From Sitta carolinensis (taxonomy: Eukaryota > Chordata > Aves > Passeriformes > Sittidae), in NCBI GenBank assembly GCA_032173965.1, contig CM063284.1, positions 134,097,125-134,161,124 on the forward strand: a stretch of DNA of 64,000 nucleotides, in the 5' to 3' direction. Both the position numbers and the translations under genes were made by a program. The notes under the pieces are model-generated. The model was not told the DNA's origin and did not search any database. It worked only from the letters and a program-made list of their open reading frames with translations. Below, piece after piece: positions 61,235 through 64,000 of this stretch; position 1 is the first letter of the stretch, and each line of letters starts with the position of its first letter.

Positions 61235-63309
61235 CTGCCAGCCACTAGATCAGTAGGTGGAGATCTAAAGTCATGCAAATATTACAGTAAATGTAGGCAA
61301 CCAATTTCTAATTATTCCATATCAGCAGATTTGTGAGGAATATAATTTATTAAAAAAGAACAGTTTATGATCAGCAGACCTTAGTTATGACTGTTTAGGA
61401 ATTCAGTGCATTTTGATCTAATCACAAAATCAAAATATTCATGAAACACAATGATATCTCCCCAAAGCAGCCGGGCAGCCATTAATTTTGAAATTCGGGT
61501 AATTTATTAACACTTATCTGTAGCTGTAAAAGCTTACCTCTGTGTTTGTAATACGGGTAAAAGTGAAAGCAGTTTTAAAACTGATTCCTAATGATTTATA
61601 ATGGTTTGCTGTAATTTGAGCCAGAAATTCAATTAAAATGTATGTCTAGTTTTGTTTCAAGATCTTTAGTTAAAAATTCTATTAAAATTCTATTTCCTTC
61701 TTGCATTAAATGTATCTGTTATCTGCATATATGAGAAATATAAGAAAATTCTATCATTTATTCCTCAGACTGCACAAATGCCTTAAAAAACATCCATTTT
61801 TATTTCATAATTCTGCCAAGGTACTATTTAGAATTTATGTACAGCAGAGGAAGAATAAGCATGCATGCTATTTTTTTTTGAAGAAAACTAGCTTCTCTAC
61901 TGAGTGCTCATGCAAATATTCAAGTGACATTTATCAGTTCATCAAAGAAAGGAAAAACAAATAACACTGAATTATCAGATGTTTTAAAAGCTTAATTACA
62001 ATACCAAGGGTATAGTTTCTTTCTATATATGTTCCCTTTATAAATCCTTCTTGTAGAGGATATGTAACTTCACTACCAAAATTCCCCTTTGAGATAACAT
62101 TTCACATTTTTATTTATAAATAATGAAAAGTAAAACCGGCCACTCTTGTGTTTATGTATAAGGAAACATAAAAAAGAGACAACTCACTGCTGATGTTGGA
62201 ATCACTCCAGGCAAAACCAGAAGTGAAGGAGTGAATATTACTCACTTTCCCTCTGTGATTGTTTTATCTCAGAATACTTCACAACGTGTAAAGGTAAAGG
62301 ACTGAGTTTATAGATGAGCACATCTGTTAATGTTGATGAGTGTGATGTGGCCAGTCCTAATTCTCTGTGTTAGTAACTGATCTTTTGTAACGCAGTTATC
62401 AGTCGTTTCTAGATAAAGAGAAAAACATTCAGGTACCCAAATAAATGTTGCCTTGTGCAAAATACTTATTATTTTCAAGTTCAGTTCTTCTGCATTTACC
62501 ATACATAGGTATAATTGACTGGGAGTAGTGGTGAATCAGGACAATATACCAGCAAAGTAAGGATGCAGTTCAGTACACTAAGTGAACTAGGAAAGCATTG
62601 AGGGCTTACTTGTTCTGTTTGATCTGGGTCAGTAGCAGCTATTGACCCTGAGAAAGTAAGTTTCACAGAGGACAGGGACACTTCATAGTCTGTGGTAAAG
62701 GTAAATCTGAGATGAAGAAGATGTAGGTCTCTCAATGTAGTATAATTACTGGATTAGATTTGCAGTGCAACTGATCCACTAATTACTTCATTGGCTTTAA
62801 GACTCAAGTGCTTTTGACTAGAGAGTAAGGAAAGTCTACAAGTGAGGAGGTTCCAAAATGGAAGGGTTTCATAGAAAGAAGGAATATTTGCTGTGGGAGA
62901 TGTGGATTAACAGAGACGGAGGCAACACACAGAAAGTATTTGGGTGATGCTTTCACAAGATGAAGAGCAAAGGATTAACTTTTCTACTGTTGATCAAGTG
63001 ACAAAGGAGAGAGTATTTGTGTGTTGTGTCTTACCCAGAAGCAGAAAAGGAAACGACAACCAGTTGACACTGGCTAATGAGAATAAATGGGCAGGGCTGA
63101 TGAGAATCTTCATTCCCTAGGTGATCTCACCAATACATGGAACATATCACTGTTATGGTTCTGTCCTTTCAGACCAGTGACAATTGCTGATTTCTTCCAG
63201 ATGTGGTGGAAGGTGTGGCTCTACAGAGATGGTATTTTGGACACAATCCAGTCTGTCTGTCATTCTCTCCTGTGGAGGGCAGTGGTACTCTTAAATAGTA
63301 GCTACAGGC

Positions 63310-63490
63310 TTTAATAGTGTAATTAATGATCTCAAGATGAAGCAGCAGCCAGCATGTTAACAATATTATTGTGTACTAAACTGGGCGAGAGATATTGCAA
63401 GAAACAAGAAATGATACAAAGGGTCATAGAGAGGTTAGAAATGTGGGCAAAGAAATAACAAAATTGCTTTATCTCTAAGACAAAATACAT
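63310..63490 (+). mobile_element. CR1 LINE reverse transcriptase fragment
   Basis: FNSVINDL at 63310-63333 matches the FNIFINDL block of CR1 reverse transcriptase. After a frameshift, TKLGERYC (from 63375) and then IQRVIERLEMWAKK (to about 63455) match the TKLGG...IQRDLDRLESWAERN region with correct spacing. The FADD catalytic block between them is destroyed. No 3' end is present. This is an old fragment from the middle of the element, unlike the other CR1 copies here, which keep only the end. Confidence 0.82.
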
Positions 63491-63526
63491 AATTTTCTAG
63501 TTGTTTCACACTTGTAATAACAGTTC

Positions 63527-63559
63527 ACAACAGACAACAGACAACAGACAACAACAGAC
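63527..63559 (+). repeat. (ACAACAG)n short tandem repeat
   Basis: About four copies of a 7-base unit with one 3-base slip at the end. Confidence 0.88.
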
Positions 63560-63607
63560 TTAAGGAGTGGGTGAAACTTGGAGAAACCTGCTATGCCACG
63601 AGATAAG

Positions 63608-63676
63608 GGTGAGAGAACAAGAGACCTTAAAGTGAAAGAACAAGAGATATCAGAGTGATAGCATCAGAGACCTTAT
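63608..63676 (+). repeat. Three-copy 23-base imperfect tandem repeat
   Basis: Units at 63608-63630, 63631-63653 and 63654-63676 match each other at 15 to 17 of 23 positions. The shared core is GTGA..G..CAGAGA. A weaker fourth unit may follow. Confidence 0.65.
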
Positions 63677-64000
63677 GTTTATAGGAGATGTAGGAGTGAT
63701 AGAAGAAAGCAAACCGGATGGTAAGTGAGATGCACACAGGCATATGGGACACAGAAAAGACTCTAGAAGTATTTAATGAAGAGATGTGTTCCGAGAGCTA
63801 AGTATGTGTATTTCATTGCTGGTGGTTAAATTAGATTTTTTTTTGTTTTGTTTTACTGGGTTCAGTCAAAATTCTAAGCAATTTAGGGAGATTTCTGGAA
63901 ATAATAAATCTAAATGTGTATAATGTGAAGGAACTACAAAGAAAATTTTGACTCCCAAATTTAGGGCAGTTATTATTTACAAAGCATCTTACAACTTAAG
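63677..64000. other. Unique AT-rich end of window
   Basis: I see nothing beyond a T/G run at 63835-63853. Confidence 0.5.

Larger units (their letters stand above)
47269..63309. other. Long gene-free AT-rich stretch
   Basis: About 16 kb with no recognised exon, CR1 tail or LTR. Contents are a T28 tract at 54194-54221, an A16 tract at 60971-60986, a 15-base tandem pair at 47505-47534, a perfect palindrome at 47489-47506, a spaced direct repeat at 55583-55633, and hairpins at 53199-53219, 56479-56502 and 61212-61234. The density of recognisable repeats is lower than in the first half of the window. Confidence 0.5.

Noticed and set aside
1..64000. CRISPR array, tRNA or rRNA genes, bacterial operon features
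   Set aside because: No regularly spaced repeats, cloverleaf box sequences or rRNA-like blocks were seen. The repeat content is that of a bird nuclear genome.

Overview
This window looks like a gene-poor, AT-rich stretch of a bird genome, probably a songbird (inference). The main evidence is many CR1 LINE pieces that end in the ATTCTATGATTCTATGA tail typical of avian CR1, plus solo LTRs that start TGTCYTGG, a common form in passerine endogenous retroviruses. I find no convincing protein-coding exon, tRNA, rRNA or CRISPR array. The longest open frames are short (166 codons or fewer). Those I can explain lie in CR1, LTR or CpG-rich sequence.

Layout. 1-8 kb: unique AT-rich DNA with two CR1 pieces. 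7.9-8.45 kb: a solo LTR on the minus strand. 8.45-18.3 kb: mostly unique sequence. 18.3-20.6 kb: a retroviral cluster. Here one LTR points right and a second, related LTR points left. The second has a perfect 5-bp target duplication and itself contains a third, 336-bp LTR with a perfect 6-bp duplication. 21-24.6 kb: three more CR1 pieces. The last of these abuts a strong CpG island at about 24.58-25.0 kb, followed by a TATA-like box and good splice-donor matches. This is the best candidate for a promoter or transcript start in the window. 26-28.3 kb: two CR1 3' ends, one with an internal deletion that keeps the reading frame.

31.7-32.1 kb holds a decayed ORF1 of the L1/Tx1 LINE clade, a lineage that is scarce in birds. 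35.35-36.1 kb: a CR1 tail remnant and a GC-richer segment ending in a 32-base A tract. 37.1-38.1 kb: repeat-free DNA with four copies of the palindrome ACAATTGT, which may be a conserved regulatory element. 42.5 kb: a long CCCT microsatellite whose complement is G-quadruplex prone. 46.8-47.3 kb, minus strand: a decayed reverse transcriptase of L2/L3 type, recognisable as collinear blocks. 47.3-63.3 kb: unique AT-rich sequence with small hairpins and simple repeats. 63.3-63.7 kb: a CR1 reverse transcriptase fragment and two small tandem repeats.

No genes work together here. The content is a layered record of retroelement insertions (old L1/Tx1 and L2/L3-like pieces, CR1 of several ages, then LTRs) around a few unique stretches that may be regulatory. 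Repeat family names rest on recognising consensus features by eye; no database search was run.
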